Part shown: in pieces, positions 18,561-27,725 of the stretch
Position numbering within the stretch: position 1 is the first letter of the stretch
Layout of the letters: each line of letters opens with the position of its first letter
Source: Levilactobacillus brevis
Lineage (GTDB): Bacteria > Bacillota > Bacilli > Lactobacillales > Lactobacillaceae
NCBI GenBank assembly: GCA_021383565.1
Contig: CP079699.1
Coordinates: forward strand, 310,001-374,000
Direction: 5' to 3'
DNA length: 64,000 bases
Translations under genes and position numbers: made by a program
The notes under the pieces: generated by a model
Databases searched by the model: none
What the model saw: only the letters and a program-made list of their open reading frames with translations
What the model was told of the DNA's origin: nothing

Positions 18561-18812
18561 ACGGCATTTATACCACATTGTATAAATGAAATAATCTAAG
18601 AAGTGGTTTTCGATGAATGGCTATAAGACTTGATACTAAGTCAACCTGGACAATGATCGATCAAGAAAAAAAGCTGAATTTACCAATCGGACAAAATTTA
18701 ACCAGTGTAACAAAAAAGTCTATCTTTATATCGTCACATGTGTTATCTTTTAATTATAATAATATTTATAGAGAACAAAGATTGACTAGGGCAACATAAG
18801 CTGAGGGGGCAG
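18561..18812 (+). other. AT-rich leader upstream of the first BspA-like gene
   Basis: This stretch has no convincing gene. It contains a perfect inverted repeat ATTTATAC-N6-GTATAAAT (18566-18587) and a TATAAT at 18753-18758 in an AT-rich context, a candidate -10 for the gene at 18813. A 60-codon frame at 18617 has no ribosome site. Confidence 0.5.
18566..18587. repeat. Perfect 8-bp inverted repeat
   Basis: ATTTATAC and GTATAAAT flank CACATT. It lies 6 bases after the smpB terminator and could be a regulator site for the downstream surface gene. Confidence 0.5.
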
Positions 18813-20627
18813 ATGAAAATGACGAAAAAAGTAAGCGCTTTATTATTTGGCGCGGTCTTGGCCGTGGGCACTGGGATTGTGACAACTTGGGGGAATCCAC
18901 TACCGACACCGGCGTATGCAGCGACAACGACGGTGACGACGGCCAGTCAGCGAGATGGCCAGGTAGCTGCCGGTGAGTATGGGACGGTGAACTGGTATTT
19001 AACGGCAAATGGTGAACTTCACTTGGGCGCCGGGACCTTGGGCGAGGAGAACGGTCTAAAGGTTCAAGTCGGCCGACTGGCCACACAGATTGCCAGAGCA
19101 GAGGGCGCCACGACGCTCGAGGCGTCTAACGTCCAGCCGTTTGCGGATCAGGTCACAAAGGTAGTCCTGGATGGGACGGTTGTTGCGCCGGCCGATGCCA
19201 ATAGTTTATTCAGCCAACTGCGGCACGTGACGACGTATGAACATCTTGATCGCCTGGATACCAGTCACGTCACCAACATGCAGAGTATGTTTCACGTTCC
19301 TGGGGGGGATGGCGAGACGACAACTATTGACGTCTCCCATTTTGACACGAGTCACGTGACCGACATGAGCTTTATGTTTTATGGCCAGAAATCGGTCGAA
19401 AAGCTTGACGTATCGGGCTTCAATACAGATCAGGTGACGACCATGGTGAGCGCATTCTACGGCACGCAGAATCTTAATGAAGTGAATTTTGCTCAGGGAA
19501 CGTTTAAGAGCCTTAAAGGGGCAAGTTTTGCGTTTGCAGGGAGTGCTGTCCAGATTGTTAAACTGCCACGTTTTGCGCCGCCAGCAGGTTGGGGTGGCGG
19601 GTATATGTTTAGTAGCGCAACAATCATCAATGAACTGACGCTGGGTCCAGACACTCGTTTTGATAAGGCGGATGGTTCGGGTGGAGCGACTGGCTTAAAT
19701 ACACCGCGGCAGAATATGCCCGATGTCTTCACGGGCCTTTGGCAAGCTGTGGGTAAGGGCACCGTGGGCGATCCGCTGGGCGATGAGTATGCGACGGGGA
19801 AAGAAATCACGGACCTGTACAATGGGACGTCAAATCCAAGCGCCGTGGAAACCTACGTTTGGCAGCCGGTTGTACGGACAACCGAGCCGACCACGCCACC
19901 AGTGACACCGCCAACAACGGTCCCAGAAACCGCGGCGCCCGTCACCGTGCAGTATCTGGATGCGCAGGGTCAACGTTTAGCAGATGATGTGACCTTGACG
20001 GGGGAACTCGGTGCTAGCTACACGGCCCAACCGTTGACCTTTACCGGTTACAAACTAGCGAAGACCACTGGGACGACTACCGGAAGTTTTACCAATCAGC
20101 CCCAGACCGTGACCTTCCACTACGTCTCGAGTCTGGTCTCCGGCGGGGATGCGGCAACGGTTGCGCCAATCAACGCCGTGGTCTATGCCACAAAGAAGAT
20201 TGGCCTGTACCGGACTAAGAACTTCTCCAACCAATCGCGTGTTCAGTGGTATACCAAGACGAAACGGGTTGACCGGCCGATGTTTGTGGTGACGGGCTTC
20301 GCGACCTCTAAGAACGGAAACCTCCGCTATAAGGTCCGCGACGTTAACCATCATTCTGAGACGGTGGGCAAGACCGGCTATATTACAGCCAAAAAGAGTT
20401 ACGTGACGTCCGTCTACTATGCAACTAAACAGTCAAAGATTAAGGTGATTAATGCCCAGGGAATCAACGCTTATCGCCAAAAATCATTGAAAACAAAGCA
20501 AGTGCACTACCGGAAAGGCCAGACACTTAAAGTTCGAAAGATTGTGAAGTATCATAAGACCACGCGCTTCCAGTTAACCAACGGGCAGTACGTGACCGCT
20601 AACAAGAAATTAGTCATGGCGGAATAG
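18813..20627 (+). CDS. BspA-like secreted protein with MucBP and DUF5776 domains (copy 1)
   Basis: This 604-residue protein has a signal peptide (cleavage near PAYA-A, residue 36) and BspA/DUF285-type repeats with the DTSHVTNMQSMF and DTSHVTDMSFMF motifs (about 148-235). A Pro/Thr linker follows, then a MucBP domain (about 371-440, VTVQYLDAQG) and two DUF5776 units (VYATKKIGLYRTKNF; KVINAQGINAYR) that fill the C-terminus. DUF5776 is a Lactobacillaceae surface domain thought to bind cell wall. There is no LPxTG motif, so attachment is probably non-covalent. Adhesion is an inference. A close paralogue follows in tandem at 21122. Confidence 0.85.
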   Translation: MKMTKKVSALLFGAVLAVGTGIVTTWGNPLPTPAYAATTTVTTASQRDGQVAAGEYGTVNWYLTANGELHLGAGTLGEENGLKVQVGRLATQIARAEGATTLEASNVQPFADQVTKVVLDGTVVAPADANSLFSQLRHVTTYEHLDRLDTSHVTNMQSMFHVPGGDGETTTIDVSHFDTSHVTDMSFMFYGQKSVEKLDVSGFNTDQVTTMVSAFYGTQNLNEVNFAQGTFKSLKGASFAFAGSAVQIVKLPRFAPPAGWGGGYMFSSATIINELTLGPDTRFDKADGSGGATGLNTPRQNMPDVFTGLWQAVGKGTVGDPLGDEYATGKEITDLYNGTSNPSAVETYVWQPVVRTTEPTTPPVTPPTTVPETAAPVTVQYLDAQGQRLADDVTLTGELGASYTAQPLTFTGYKLAKTTGTTTGSFTNQPQTVTFHYVSSLVSGGDAATVAPINAVVYATKKIGLYRTKNFSNQSRVQWYTKTKRVDRPMFVVTGFATSKNGNLRYKVRDVNHHSETVGKTGYITAKKSYVTSVYYATKQSKIKVINAQGINAYRQKSLKTKQVHYRKGQTLKVRKIVKYHKTTRFQLTNGQYVTANKKLVMAE

Positions 20628-20629
20628 AT

Positions 20630-20670
20630 CTCAAAGGGCTTCGGAATCCCATTTCGAGGCCTTTTTGCTG
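20630..20670 (+). terminator. Probable terminator of copy 1
   Basis: AAAGGGCTTCGGAA pairs imperfectly with TTTCGAGGCCTTTTT. Confidence 0.55.
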
Positions 20671-21121
20671 GCAAATTTTGAAAACTGCGTGGGTTGGTCT
20701 TAACCTTTACGGCTGATTGATTAAAGATGCTATCAATGGCTACAATCGGTGAAGGAAACAGGCGACTTGTACCTGGCGAGATTCGGTGACCATCATCTCG
20801 TTATGATTTTTTCCTGACCACGCGATTTATTTTAAACTACGGCCGAGACGTGACCAGCAGTAAAAAGTTAGCGATTGCACAATAACATGCAGTTTATTGG
20901 AAAGTCGGTCGGTTTATGCCGGGATTGTCTGGAGTTAAGGCTGGGTAAGAATAGGCAAGATGTGGACTAATTTCACAAGTCAAAACTTACGAGTGATAAT
21001 CGTTTGGTAAGCTGACGAACCGTGTTATCATGTGATTGGTAAGATAGTTGAAACAATAAATGATTCACCAGACACTTATGGAAACATTCCGCTTCCCACC
21101 AACGAGAGAGGAGGAGCAACC
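20671..21121 (+). other. Long intergenic region between the BspA-like paralogues
   Basis: No gene is supported in these ~450 bases. The only clear signals are a promoter at 21004-21031 and a GAGGAGG ribosome site before 21122. The first 300 bases hold no ORF with a start signal. Confidence 0.6.
21004..21031 (+). promoter_or_regulatory. Promoter of the second BspA-like gene
   Basis: -35 TTGGTA (21004-21009), a 16-base spacer and -10 TATCAT (21026-21031), leaving a ~85-base leader. Confidence 0.6.
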
Positions 21122-22861
21122 ATGAAGAAGGTCCGGGTTTTATTAGCGATTGTTTTAGGCTTGAGCGTGTTTCAACCAGTGGTTACGGTGAGGACTCCCG
21201 ATCTGGCGCCGACCGCACAGGCCGCCGTTGTCCGGGCCGTACCCACCAGTGGGCGTTATGGTGATGTCGACTGGAACTTAACCGCAGATGGCACGCTTCA
21301 CTTAGGTGCCGGCAGATTAGGAGAACCAGAAAGTTTAGTGGCCAATGCTGGACAACTTTCCACGCAAATTGTGTTGGCGCAAGGTGGTATTCACAGCCTG
21401 ACCACCACGCAGGCTGCGGCTGATCAGGTCACGCGCGTCGTGTTGGATGGCACCGTGACGGCCCCTAAGAACGCAACAGGGCTGTTTCGGCAACTACGCA
21501 ACGTTACTGATTATCAGAATTTAGCGCGACTCGAGACGGCGCAGACGACCACGATGAGCGGCATGTTTATGGTCAATGGGTTTGATGCTCAGATTACGAC
21601 GCTAGACGTCAGCCACTTCGATACCGCTCAAGTGGCCGACATGAACTTTATGTTTTATGGCTTGCCAGCGTTACAGCAGTTGGATTTGTGGCAGTTCGAC
21701 ACGTCGCGGGTGACCACCATGATGTCGATGTTTAACGGGACGACGGCGTTACGGGCGGTCGACTTCGCTAACGGGACGTTCGAGCGGTTGCGGAGTGGTA
21801 TGTATGCCTTCTCTGGCTCCGGGGTCACGCGCGTGGCACTGCCTAAGTTTACACCGGGGACCGATTTTTACGGGAGCGCCTTGTTTTATGGGGCAAAGCA
21901 CCTCGCACAGCTAACGCTAGGCCCACAGTCCCGCTTCAGGGGTGCCACTAATTTAAATACGCCGGTTGCCGGTGATCAGTATACTGGGGACTGGCAGGCG
22001 GTGGACACCGGGACGGTCCAGAATCCGCTGGGTGAACGGTTTGCAAGTGGGGCTGACCTTATCAGTCTCTACGATGGTTCTGACCGGCCCAGTTCGGTTG
22101 AAACCTACGTCTGGGAACCGGTCGACCGCGTCATTGAGCCGCAGATTGTTCCGCCAGTCGAGGCCGCGGCGCCCGTCACGGTCCAATATCGAGACGAACA
22201 AGCCCAGTCATTAGCTGCTGATCGGCTTCTGACGGGCCGGCTCGGGGAATCGTACACCGCCGAACCGCTGGATTTTGACGGCTATCACCTCACCAAGACG
22301 GTGGGGGCCGTGACCGGAACCTTTTCACCGACGGCTCAGACCGTGACCTTTCATTATGCGCCGGACGTGGTGACCGGTGGGGATGGCGATCACGTCGCGC
22401 CAATCAATGCCGTGGTCTATGCCACGAAGAAGGTCGGTCTGTATCGCACCAAGAACTTCTCCGATCAGTCGCGCCGGTTTTACTATGCGAAACGAACGCG
22501 GACCCAACGACCGATGTTCGTGGTGACCGGCTACGCGACCTCGAAGAATGGCCATCGGCGGTATCGGGTCAGAGATGTCAACCACCAGAGTAAAACGGCC
22601 GGTAAGACGGGCTACGTGACGGCCAAATCGGCGTACGTGACGAACGTTTACTACGCCAAACGACCGGTCAAGGTTAAGGTGATTAGCCGCCAAGGGGCCA
22701 ACGGGTATCGGCGGGTGGCCTTGACGGGCAAGGTCCATCATTACCGAAAGGGCCAGGTCCTGAAGGTTAAGAAGCTGGTGACCTATCGTAAGACGACCCG
22801 ATTAGTCTTGACGAACGGCCAGTATGTCACGGCCAACAAAAAATTAGTAATCGCAGAATAG
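21122..22861 (+). CDS. BspA-like secreted protein with MucBP and DUF5776 domains (copy 2)
   Basis: This 579-residue protein has the same layout as its upstream neighbour: a signal peptide ending near AQAA, the GRYGDVDWNLTADGTLHLGAG segment in shortened common form, DUF285 repeats (FDTAQVADMNFMFYG; FDTSRVTTMMSMFNG), a MucBP domain (APVTVQYRDEQ) and two DUF5776 units ending TNGQYVTANKKLVIAE. The frame is open from 21032, but the ATG at 21122 after GAGAGGAGG gives a normal signal peptide. The two copies have diverged most in the N-terminal third. Tandem duplication followed by divergence is inferred. Confidence 0.85.
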   Translation: MKKVRVLLAIVLGLSVFQPVVTVRTPDLAPTAQAAVVRAVPTSGRYGDVDWNLTADGTLHLGAGRLGEPESLVANAGQLSTQIVLAQGGIHSLTTTQAAADQVTRVVLDGTVTAPKNATGLFRQLRNVTDYQNLARLETAQTTTMSGMFMVNGFDAQITTLDVSHFDTAQVADMNFMFYGLPALQQLDLWQFDTSRVTTMMSMFNGTTALRAVDFANGTFERLRSGMYAFSGSGVTRVALPKFTPGTDFYGSALFYGAKHLAQLTLGPQSRFRGATNLNTPVAGDQYTGDWQAVDTGTVQNPLGERFASGADLISLYDGSDRPSSVETYVWEPVDRVIEPQIVPPVEAAAPVTVQYRDEQAQSLAADRLLTGRLGESYTAEPLDFDGYHLTKTVGAVTGTFSPTAQTVTFHYAPDVVTGGDGDHVAPINAVVYATKKVGLYRTKNFSDQSRRFYYAKRTRTQRPMFVVTGYATSKNGHRRYRVRDVNHQSKTAGKTGYVTAKSAYVTNVYYAKRPVKVKVISRQGANGYRRVALTGKVHHYRKGQVLKVKKLVTYRKTTRLVLTNGQYVTANKKLVIAE

Positions 22862-22879
22862 ACACAGAAATTTAGCATA

Positions 22880-22914
22880 AAAAAAACGGCCAGGATTTTA
22901 CGCTGGCCGCTTTT
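22880..22914. terminator. Bidirectional terminator
   Basis: CGGCCAG (22887-22893) pairs with CTGGCCG (22903-22909), with an A run before and a T run after. It serves the BspA-like gene and the convergent LURP-one gene. Confidence 0.8.
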
Positions 22915-22926
22915 AGTGTGTTTTGT

Positions 22927-23508
22927 TTAATTTTTACCACCGTCATGTGGCATCTTAGACCGGTCGATGATGGGGGTGACACCACCTGATGGCAGGGCAT
23001 GCGGCGCCCATGCCGATCGAACCGGCAACGCCGACCCCTGAGATTTCTTACCCCACCGGTCGAGAATCGACGCTAGGCAGATCACGAGGGCCTCGTGATC
23101 GGGCTGATCAACGGTTAGTGCGATGGTTCCCCCACCGGATTGGCTGACGCGATCGATGCTAGCGATGCGTTCGCGGCCGTGAGTAATGCTGAAGTGGCCG
23201 CTCGTGATATTGCCCATGATGACCCAGTTGAGTCCCCGGACGAAGAGAACTTCGCGAATGACGCCGAACGTCTTGCTGACATGGCCGACGACCTGTCGAT
23301 GGTAGAGTAGGCGGAACTTAGGCAACAGGCCCAACGTCTCTTGTTTGACCTCGGCCTCCAGAGCGCCGTCAATGGTGTAGACGGAGAGGACATCGGCACG
23401 CAACCCCCACTTTCCCACGAGGAGGTAACGTGAGTCGTTGTCGGCGTCACGAATAACTGTGGTAGCTTTAGCCGACAGGGCGGCCTGATTGAGATACAGT
23501 TTACGCAT
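22927..23508 (-). CDS. LURP-one-related family protein
   Basis: This 193-residue protein resembles the LURP-one (tubby-like beta-barrel) family. It begins MRKLYLNQAALSAKATTVI, then YLLVGKWG, VYTIDGALEAEVKQE, a repeated beta-strand pattern and a single C-terminal helix, VICLASILDRWG (about 146-157). Bacterial members are small cytosolic proteins of unknown function that may bind membranes or lipids. It is a single gene with GGAGG upstream, convergent with the BspA-like gene. The last 35 residues are Pro/Ser-rich and have no clear counterpart in the core domain. Confidence 0.75.
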   Translation of the reverse strand: MRKLYLNQAALSAKATTVIRDADNDSRYLLVGKWGLRADVLSVYTIDGALEAEVKQETLGLLPKFRLLYHRQVVGHVSKTFGVIREVLFVRGLNWVIMGNITSGHFSITHGRERIASIDRVSQSGGGTIALTVDQPDHEALVICLASILDRWGKKSQGSALPVRSAWAPHALPSGGVTPIIDRSKMPHDGGKN

Positions 23509-23632
23509 GGGAAACCTCCTTTGAAAAATGGTGATAGCCTAGTTAACCTCATTCTAACATGTTTTGCGGTTCACGTTCGACAATATCATTTGCGGCTGGG
23601 TTATGATAGAATAAAAGCGTGAGGTGTTGGGA

Positions 23633-24349
23633 ATGAAACCGTTTATTCATAATGATTGGTGGCCAGTGTTGGCGCCCGAATTTGAGCAACCGTATTATCA
23701 ACAATTACGGCAGTTCTTAGTTTCGGAGTATCAACACTATCAGATTTTTCCGGATATGTACCATATTTTTACGGCGTTCGAATGGACCCCGTTTAGCCAG
23801 GTCAAAGTGGTCATCTTGGGGCAAGACCCATACCACAATCCCGGTCAGGCACACGGCTGTAGTTTCTCGGTCTTACCGGGGACGCCGCTACCGCCGTCAT
23901 TACAGAATATCTATAAGGAGTTGCAAGACGACCTGGGCATTAAGCCGGTGAGTCACGGTTATCTGGAGAAGTGGGCCAAACAAGGCGTGCTGCTCTTGAA
24001 CTCCGTGCTGACGGTGCGCTACGGCAAAGCCTTCTCCCATCAGGGACACGGCTGGGAACGGTTGACCGATGCGGCGATTTCTAAATTGTCCGAACGGCCC
24101 GAACCCGTCGTCTTCATCCTCTGGGGTGGGGCTGCGCGCTCGAAGATTAAGTTGATCGATACCAAGACCAATATTGTCTTACAGGCGCCGCATCCCAGTC
24201 CACTGTCGGCTTACCGGGGTTTCTTCGGCTCCAAACCGTTTTCTAAGACCAACATCGCATTGACATCATTGGGTGAGACACCCATCGATTGGCAGTTGCC
24301 GGAACACGTGACTGTTGACGATGGGCCCAACACCACAACCAACCAATAA
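23633..24349 (+). CDS. ung: Uracil-DNA glycosylase, family 1
   Basis: This 238-residue enzyme removes uracil from DNA. It shows the water-activating motif GQDPYH, the LLNSVLTVR strand, and the DNA-intercalation loop [12 protein letters not shown]. The ATG at 23633, after GTGAGGTG, is preferred over the in-frame GTG at 23624. The pta gene starts 50 bases after its stop with no terminator between, and ung-pta is a conserved pair in lactobacilli. Confidence 0.97.
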   Translation: MKPFIHNDWWPVLAPEFEQPYYQQLRQFLVSEYQHYQIFPDMYHIFTAFEWTPFSQVKVVILGQDPYHNPGQAHGCSFSVLPGTPLPPSLQNIYKELQDDLGIKPVSHGYLEKWAKQGVLLLNSVLTVRYGKAFSHQGHGWERLTDAAISKLSERPEPVVFILWGGAARSKIKLIDTKTNIVLQAPHPSPLSAYRGFFGSKPFSKTNIALTSLGETPIDWQLPEHVTVDDGPNTTTNQ

Positions 24350-24398
24350 GCATAGGCACAGAATTGATTCGTGGGATATTTTATGGAGGTCATCATCT

Positions 24399-25376
24399 AT
24401 GGAACTTTTTGATAGTCTTAAACAAAAGATCAACGGACAACATAAAACCATTGTATTTCCGGAAGGCGCCGACGTGCGGGTTCTTGGAGCTGCCAGCCGG
24501 TTAGCTGCCGATGGGCTGATTCACGCCGTGGTTCTGGGAACTCAGAGCGAAATTCAAAAGACGGCGATCAACAACGCCATCGACTTGGAGCCCTTAACCA
24601 TCCTCGATCCAGCAACGATTCCAGCCGACCAACACCAAGCCATGTTAGATGCCTTGGTAGAACGGCGAAAGGGGAAGAACACCCCGGAACAAGCCGCTAA
24701 GATGCTGGAAGATCCCAACTACATCGGTACCATGATGGTGTACATGGGTCAAGCCGATGGAATGGTTTCTGGGGCCATTCACGCGACCGGAGATACCGTT
24801 CGACCAGCCTTACAAATCATCAAGACCAAGCCAGGCGTTCGCCGGATCAGTGGGGCCTTCATCATGCAAAAGGGTGAAGAGCGTTACGTCTTTGCGGACT
24901 GTGCCATCAACATTGAGTTGGATGCGGCCGGAATGGCGGAAGTTGCCGTTGAAAGTGCCCACACGGCTAAGGTCTTTGACATCGATCCGAAGGTGGCCCT
25001 GTTGAGCTTCTCTACTAAGGGTTCTGCCAAGGGCGACATGGTGACGAAGGTGCAAGAAGCCACCAAGATTGCCCACGAAACGGCCCCGGATTTGGCCGTA
25101 GATGGCGAATTACAATTCGATGCGGCCTTTGTCGCTAGTGTTGCCGCCCAAAAGGCCCCGGATTCCAAGGTTGCCGGTCAGGCCAACGTCTTCGTCTTCC
25201 CAGAATTACAATCCGGGAACATCGGTTACAAGATTGCCCAACGCTTCGGTGGCTTTGAAGCCATTGGACCGATTCTGCAAGGCTTAAACAAGCCCGTTTC
25301 CGACCTTTCACGGGGGTGCAACGAGGAAGATGTTTACAAGGTAGCCATTATTACGGCGGCCCAAGCAGTGGAATAA
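24399..25376 (+). CDS. pta: Phosphate acetyltransferase
   Basis: This 325-residue enzyme interconverts acetyl-CoA and acetyl phosphate. It has TIVFPEGADVRVLGAA, MVSGAIHATGDTVRPALQI, GVRRISGAFIM and VFPELQSGNIGYK. In heterofermentative lactobacilli it links acetyl phosphate from phosphoketolase to acetyl-CoA. The frame is open from 24315, within ung, but the ATG at 24399 after ATGGAGG is the start. A strong terminator follows. Confidence 0.97.
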   Translation: MELFDSLKQKINGQHKTIVFPEGADVRVLGAASRLAADGLIHAVVLGTQSEIQKTAINNAIDLEPLTILDPATIPADQHQAMLDALVERRKGKNTPEQAAKMLEDPNYIGTMMVYMGQADGMVSGAIHATGDTVRPALQIIKTKPGVRRISGAFIMQKGEERYVFADCAINIELDAAGMAEVAVESAHTAKVFDIDPKVALLSFSTKGSAKGDMVTKVQEATKIAHETAPDLAVDGELQFDAAFVASVAAQKAPDSKVAGQANVFVFPELQSGNIGYKIAQRFGGFEAIGPILQGLNKPVSDLSRGCNEEDVYKVAIITAAQAVE

Positions 25377-25454
25377 GGCCAACGAGGTTGCATTCACTTT
25401 GAACCGTAGCTAAATCAATTTAACGAATAAATATTCAAAACAAGAACTATTAAG

Positions 25455-25492
25455 TACCCGGATTGCTATTTTTCAGCAGTCCGGGTATTATT
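25455..25492 (+). terminator. Terminator of ung-pta
   Basis: TACCCGGATTGC pairs with GCAGTCCGGGTA around a T-rich loop, followed by TTATTTGT. Confidence 0.85.
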
Positions 25493-25556
25493 TGTGTTGG
25501 TGAGTTTTCACGACAATTAAGCAACTTTGAAATCAAGAAAAAAGGGGAAAGAGACA

Positions 25557-26033
25557 ATGTATGAAGTCACGGTCACAAGTCCCGAAGCCACGATGGCACT
25601 GGGTCAACGGTTAGCTCCGAATCTTCAGCCGCGAGATGTTATTTTACTCGATGGTGATCTGGGAGCGGGCAAGACCACGTTTACAAAGGGATTGGCGCTC
25701 GGACTGGGTATCACTCGCAACGTGAAGAGCCCCACCTTTACCATTATCCGGGAGTATCAGGGTGGTCGGCTTCCCCTCTACCACATGGATGTGTACCGTC
25801 TGGAGGAGGGCGGCGGAGATGAGCTGGGCCTCGATGAATATTTCAATGGGGATGGCGTCAACGTCGTCGAATGGTCCAAGTTTATTGCCGACGAGCTACC
25901 GGAGAATTATTTGCGGATTGTGTTTAAACGCGACGATGCGGCCGGTGAGAATCAACGAACGTTGCGGTTCGAACCCCAAGGCGCGCATTTTGAAAAATTA
26001 GTGCAACAACTGGAGGACAGTTCCCATGAGTGA
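25557..26033 (+). CDS. tsaE: tRNA threonylcarbamoyladenosine biosynthesis ATPase TsaE
   Basis: This 158-residue protein carries the Walker A motif GDLGAGKTTFTKG, then KSPTFTIIREY, the LPLYHMDVYRLEE segment, and VVEWSKFI. TsaE works with TsaB and TsaD to make t6A37 in ANN-decoding tRNAs. The frame is open from 25527 but the ATG at 25557, after AAAGGGGAAAG, is the family start. The acetyltransferase gene downstream overlaps its end by 8 bases, so the two are translationally coupled. This tsaE-GNAT pairing is seen in many lactobacilli. Confidence 0.96.
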   Translation: MYEVTVTSPEATMALGQRLAPNLQPRDVILLDGDLGAGKTTFTKGLALGLGITRNVKSPTFTIIREYQGGRLPLYHMDVYRLEEGGGDELGLDEYFNGDGVNVVEWSKFIADELPENYLRIVFKRDDAAGENQRTLRFEPQGAHFEKLVQQLEDSSHE

Positions 26034-26535
26034 TGAAGTAGCCATTCGCCTGCCGAATGCGGCTGATGCCCAGGCTTTACTGGCATTGTTAGAGCGTTTA
26101 CAACAAGAGAGTGATACTTTTAGTCTGGCCGATGCCGACGATCCCATTAGCGCGGCTCAAGAAGCCGACCAATTGGAACAGATCAAGGACAGTCCGAAAC
26201 ACCTCCTACTGGTTGCCAGTCTGGGCCAACAGTTATTGGGTGTGCTGTCCATTTCGCCAACGCCTCAAGGTAATGTGGGCGAGCTTGGCATTGCGGTCGA
26301 GAAGAAGTACTGGCACTTGGGCATCGGTACGGCGCTGGTCGATGAGGCGCTGTACTGGGCGGACACGGCTAGCCAGCTACAGGCCGTGGGCTTGATTGTC
26401 CAGACTCGTAATGTGCCGGCCATGAAGCTCTACCAGAAGATGGGCTTCGTGCGGACGTCCACGCCACCGGAGACAGTGACCGATGATGATGGCGAACACG
26501 TCAAGGCCGTTGAAATGGTTTATCAGTTAAATTAG
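26026..26535 (+). CDS. GNAT-family N-acetyltransferase
   Basis: This 169-residue protein has the GNAT fold, with acetyl-CoA-binding motif A as KKYWHLGIGTALVDEAL (residues about 96-112) and motif B as RNVPAMKLYQKMGF (about 128-141). It is translationally coupled to tsaE (8-base overlap). By analogy with rimI, which is often near tsaB/tsaE, it might modify a protein or a small molecule, but it is not clearly RimI and the substrate is unknown. Confidence 0.85.
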   Translation: MSDEVAIRLPNAADAQALLALLERLQQESDTFSLADADDPISAAQEADQLEQIKDSPKHLLLVASLGQQLLGVLSISPTPQGNVGELGIAVEKKYWHLGIGTALVDEALYWADTASQLQAVGLIVQTRNVPAMKLYQKMGFVRTSTPPETVTDDDGEHVKAVEMVYQLN

Positions 26536-26546
26536 GTCGAACAAAA

Positions 26547-26591
26547 CCGGCAGAGTTACTCGCAATCAGCGAGTTCTCTGCCGGCTTTTTT
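26547..26591 (+). terminator. Terminator of tsaE-GNAT
   Basis: CCGGCAGAG pairs with CTCTGCCGG; an inner CTCGC/GCGAG extends the hairpin; a T run follows. Confidence 0.9.
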
Positions 26592-27068
26592 GATGATTAC
26601 CTGAAGATTGAAAGCTAGAAAACAGCTAGAATCCTTAGTGTGACAAGGATAACGCCCACTATAGTAGGGGAATCGCGTGCTGGCCGCCTTACCGTTCGCC
26701 AAATTTGGTCTGGATCGCTGTGGGTAGGACGGCAAAAGCCAAAGGGCGGTCTTTTCCCTCGCTTTGAGCCGGAAGCCCGCGTCTCAAAGACGCCATTTTC
26801 CAAGTAGAGCCACTTGGAAAGTCCCACGGCTGAGACCAAATTTGACTCACTCACGGCTACCTGAAGTGTGCTCAATTAACCTGGCCGAACGTTGTCACCC
26901 CAGCGATTTCACCGCATGTTCAGTGACTTCCACCCAGCGTAACCGGAGGCAGCCGCAGTGGTGTTGATGACTCGTTTAATGGCGGTAAAACTTGCCAGCC
27001 GGGGACTGGACGTATTTGTAAACTTTGAACCTTCAGTCTTAACCTTTGTGCTCTTTATAAGCGCTTCC
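26592..27068. other. Structure-rich intergenic region with a dispersed repeat
   Basis: No gene is supported in ~475 bases. It holds one copy of repeat family 1 (26683-26735), an inverted repeat CAAATTTGGTCT/AGACCAAATTTG (26700-26711 and 26833-26844), CTTTGAG/CTCAAAG flanking a short loop (from 26761), and a 9-bp hairpin TTTCCAAGT-N6-ACTTGGAAA (26799-26823). The whole block looks like a palindromic non-autonomous element or a folded RNA. Confidence 0.6.
26683..26735 (+). repeat. Dispersed repeat family 1, copy 1
   Basis: It begins GCCGCCTTACCGTTCGCCAA and shares its first 22 bases exactly with the copies at 33650 (+) and 40207 (-). Similarity continues for ~30 more bases (GCGGTGGGTAGGACG-like). 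Confidence 0.85.
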
Positions 27069-27725
27069 TTACAACTCGCGATAACTCTGAATCACTCGCG
27101 TTACGGTAATTGTCGAATCCACGGCTGGGCTACTTTCTGCTGGATCAACCACTTGAACTGTGGCGGCTACACCAGCACGGTTAGCAGCCAGCAATCCTGA
27201 TGGTGAGTCTTCAAAGATCGCAGCGGTAGCGGCTTGACCACCAACCTGCTTAATTGCCGTCAAAAACATGTCTGGCGCTGGCTTCCCCGGTAACTGACCA
27301 TCATTGACCACTACACAATCTCGCTCAAACCACCTTGCCAACCCCAACTGTTCAAAGAAAAAGTCAACGTTGTCAGTTTCGGATGCGGTCGCAATATTAA
27401 CTTGATGATTAGCGGCAATACAGCGATTCAAAAAGTCGCTAAGTCCAGGAACCAGTCGAAATTTATCTGGTCGCGCCAAACAGATTTGGCGGTACAAGGA
27501 CTCTTTTTCAGTTGACAACTGTATAATTTCTGCTGCATTCAACGGAGCGGGGGCAAAATAATTAAATGTATGCTGATTGTTGCGTCCAGCAACGTGTGCT
27601 TGAAATTCAGCCTCCGTTAGCTGATGGTGAAAGGCCTGTTTCAAAACCTGTTGCCAAGCTTGTTTCTGAAGTTCAGCGTCAAAAATCATAGTGCCATTGA
27701 AATCAAAGATATCTGTCTTAATCAT
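27069..27725 (-). CDS. HAD-family hydrolase with a DxN motif I
   Basis: This 218-residue protein resembles beta-phosphoglucomutase-like HAD phosphatases: motif I FDFNGTM (residues 6-12), motif II NIATASETD, a lysine in LPGKPAPDMF, and motif IV FEDSPSGLLAA. Motif I normally reads DxDGT; here the second Asp, the general acid/base, is Asn. A large cap domain follows motif I. The ATG at 27725 after CGGAGGAG overlaps the end of the upstream deoR-type gene by 8 bases, so the two form a coupled operon. The substrate is probably a sugar phosphate, but is unknown. Confidence 0.85.
   Translation of the reverse strand: MIKTDIFDFNGTMIFDAELQKQAWQQVLKQAFHHQLTEAEFQAHVAGRNNQHTFNYFAPAPLNAAEIIQLSTEKESLYRQICLARPDKFRLVPGLSDFLNRCIAANHQVNIATASETDNVDFFFEQLGLARWFERDCVVVNDGQLPGKPAPDMFLTAIKQVGGQAATAAIFEDSPSGLLAANRAGVAATVQVVDPAESSPAVDSTITVTRVIQSYREL

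Noticed and set aside
18617..18799. 60-codon frame before the first BspA-like gene
   Set aside because: There is no ribosome site, and it lies in an AT-rich leader with the likely promoter of the next gene.
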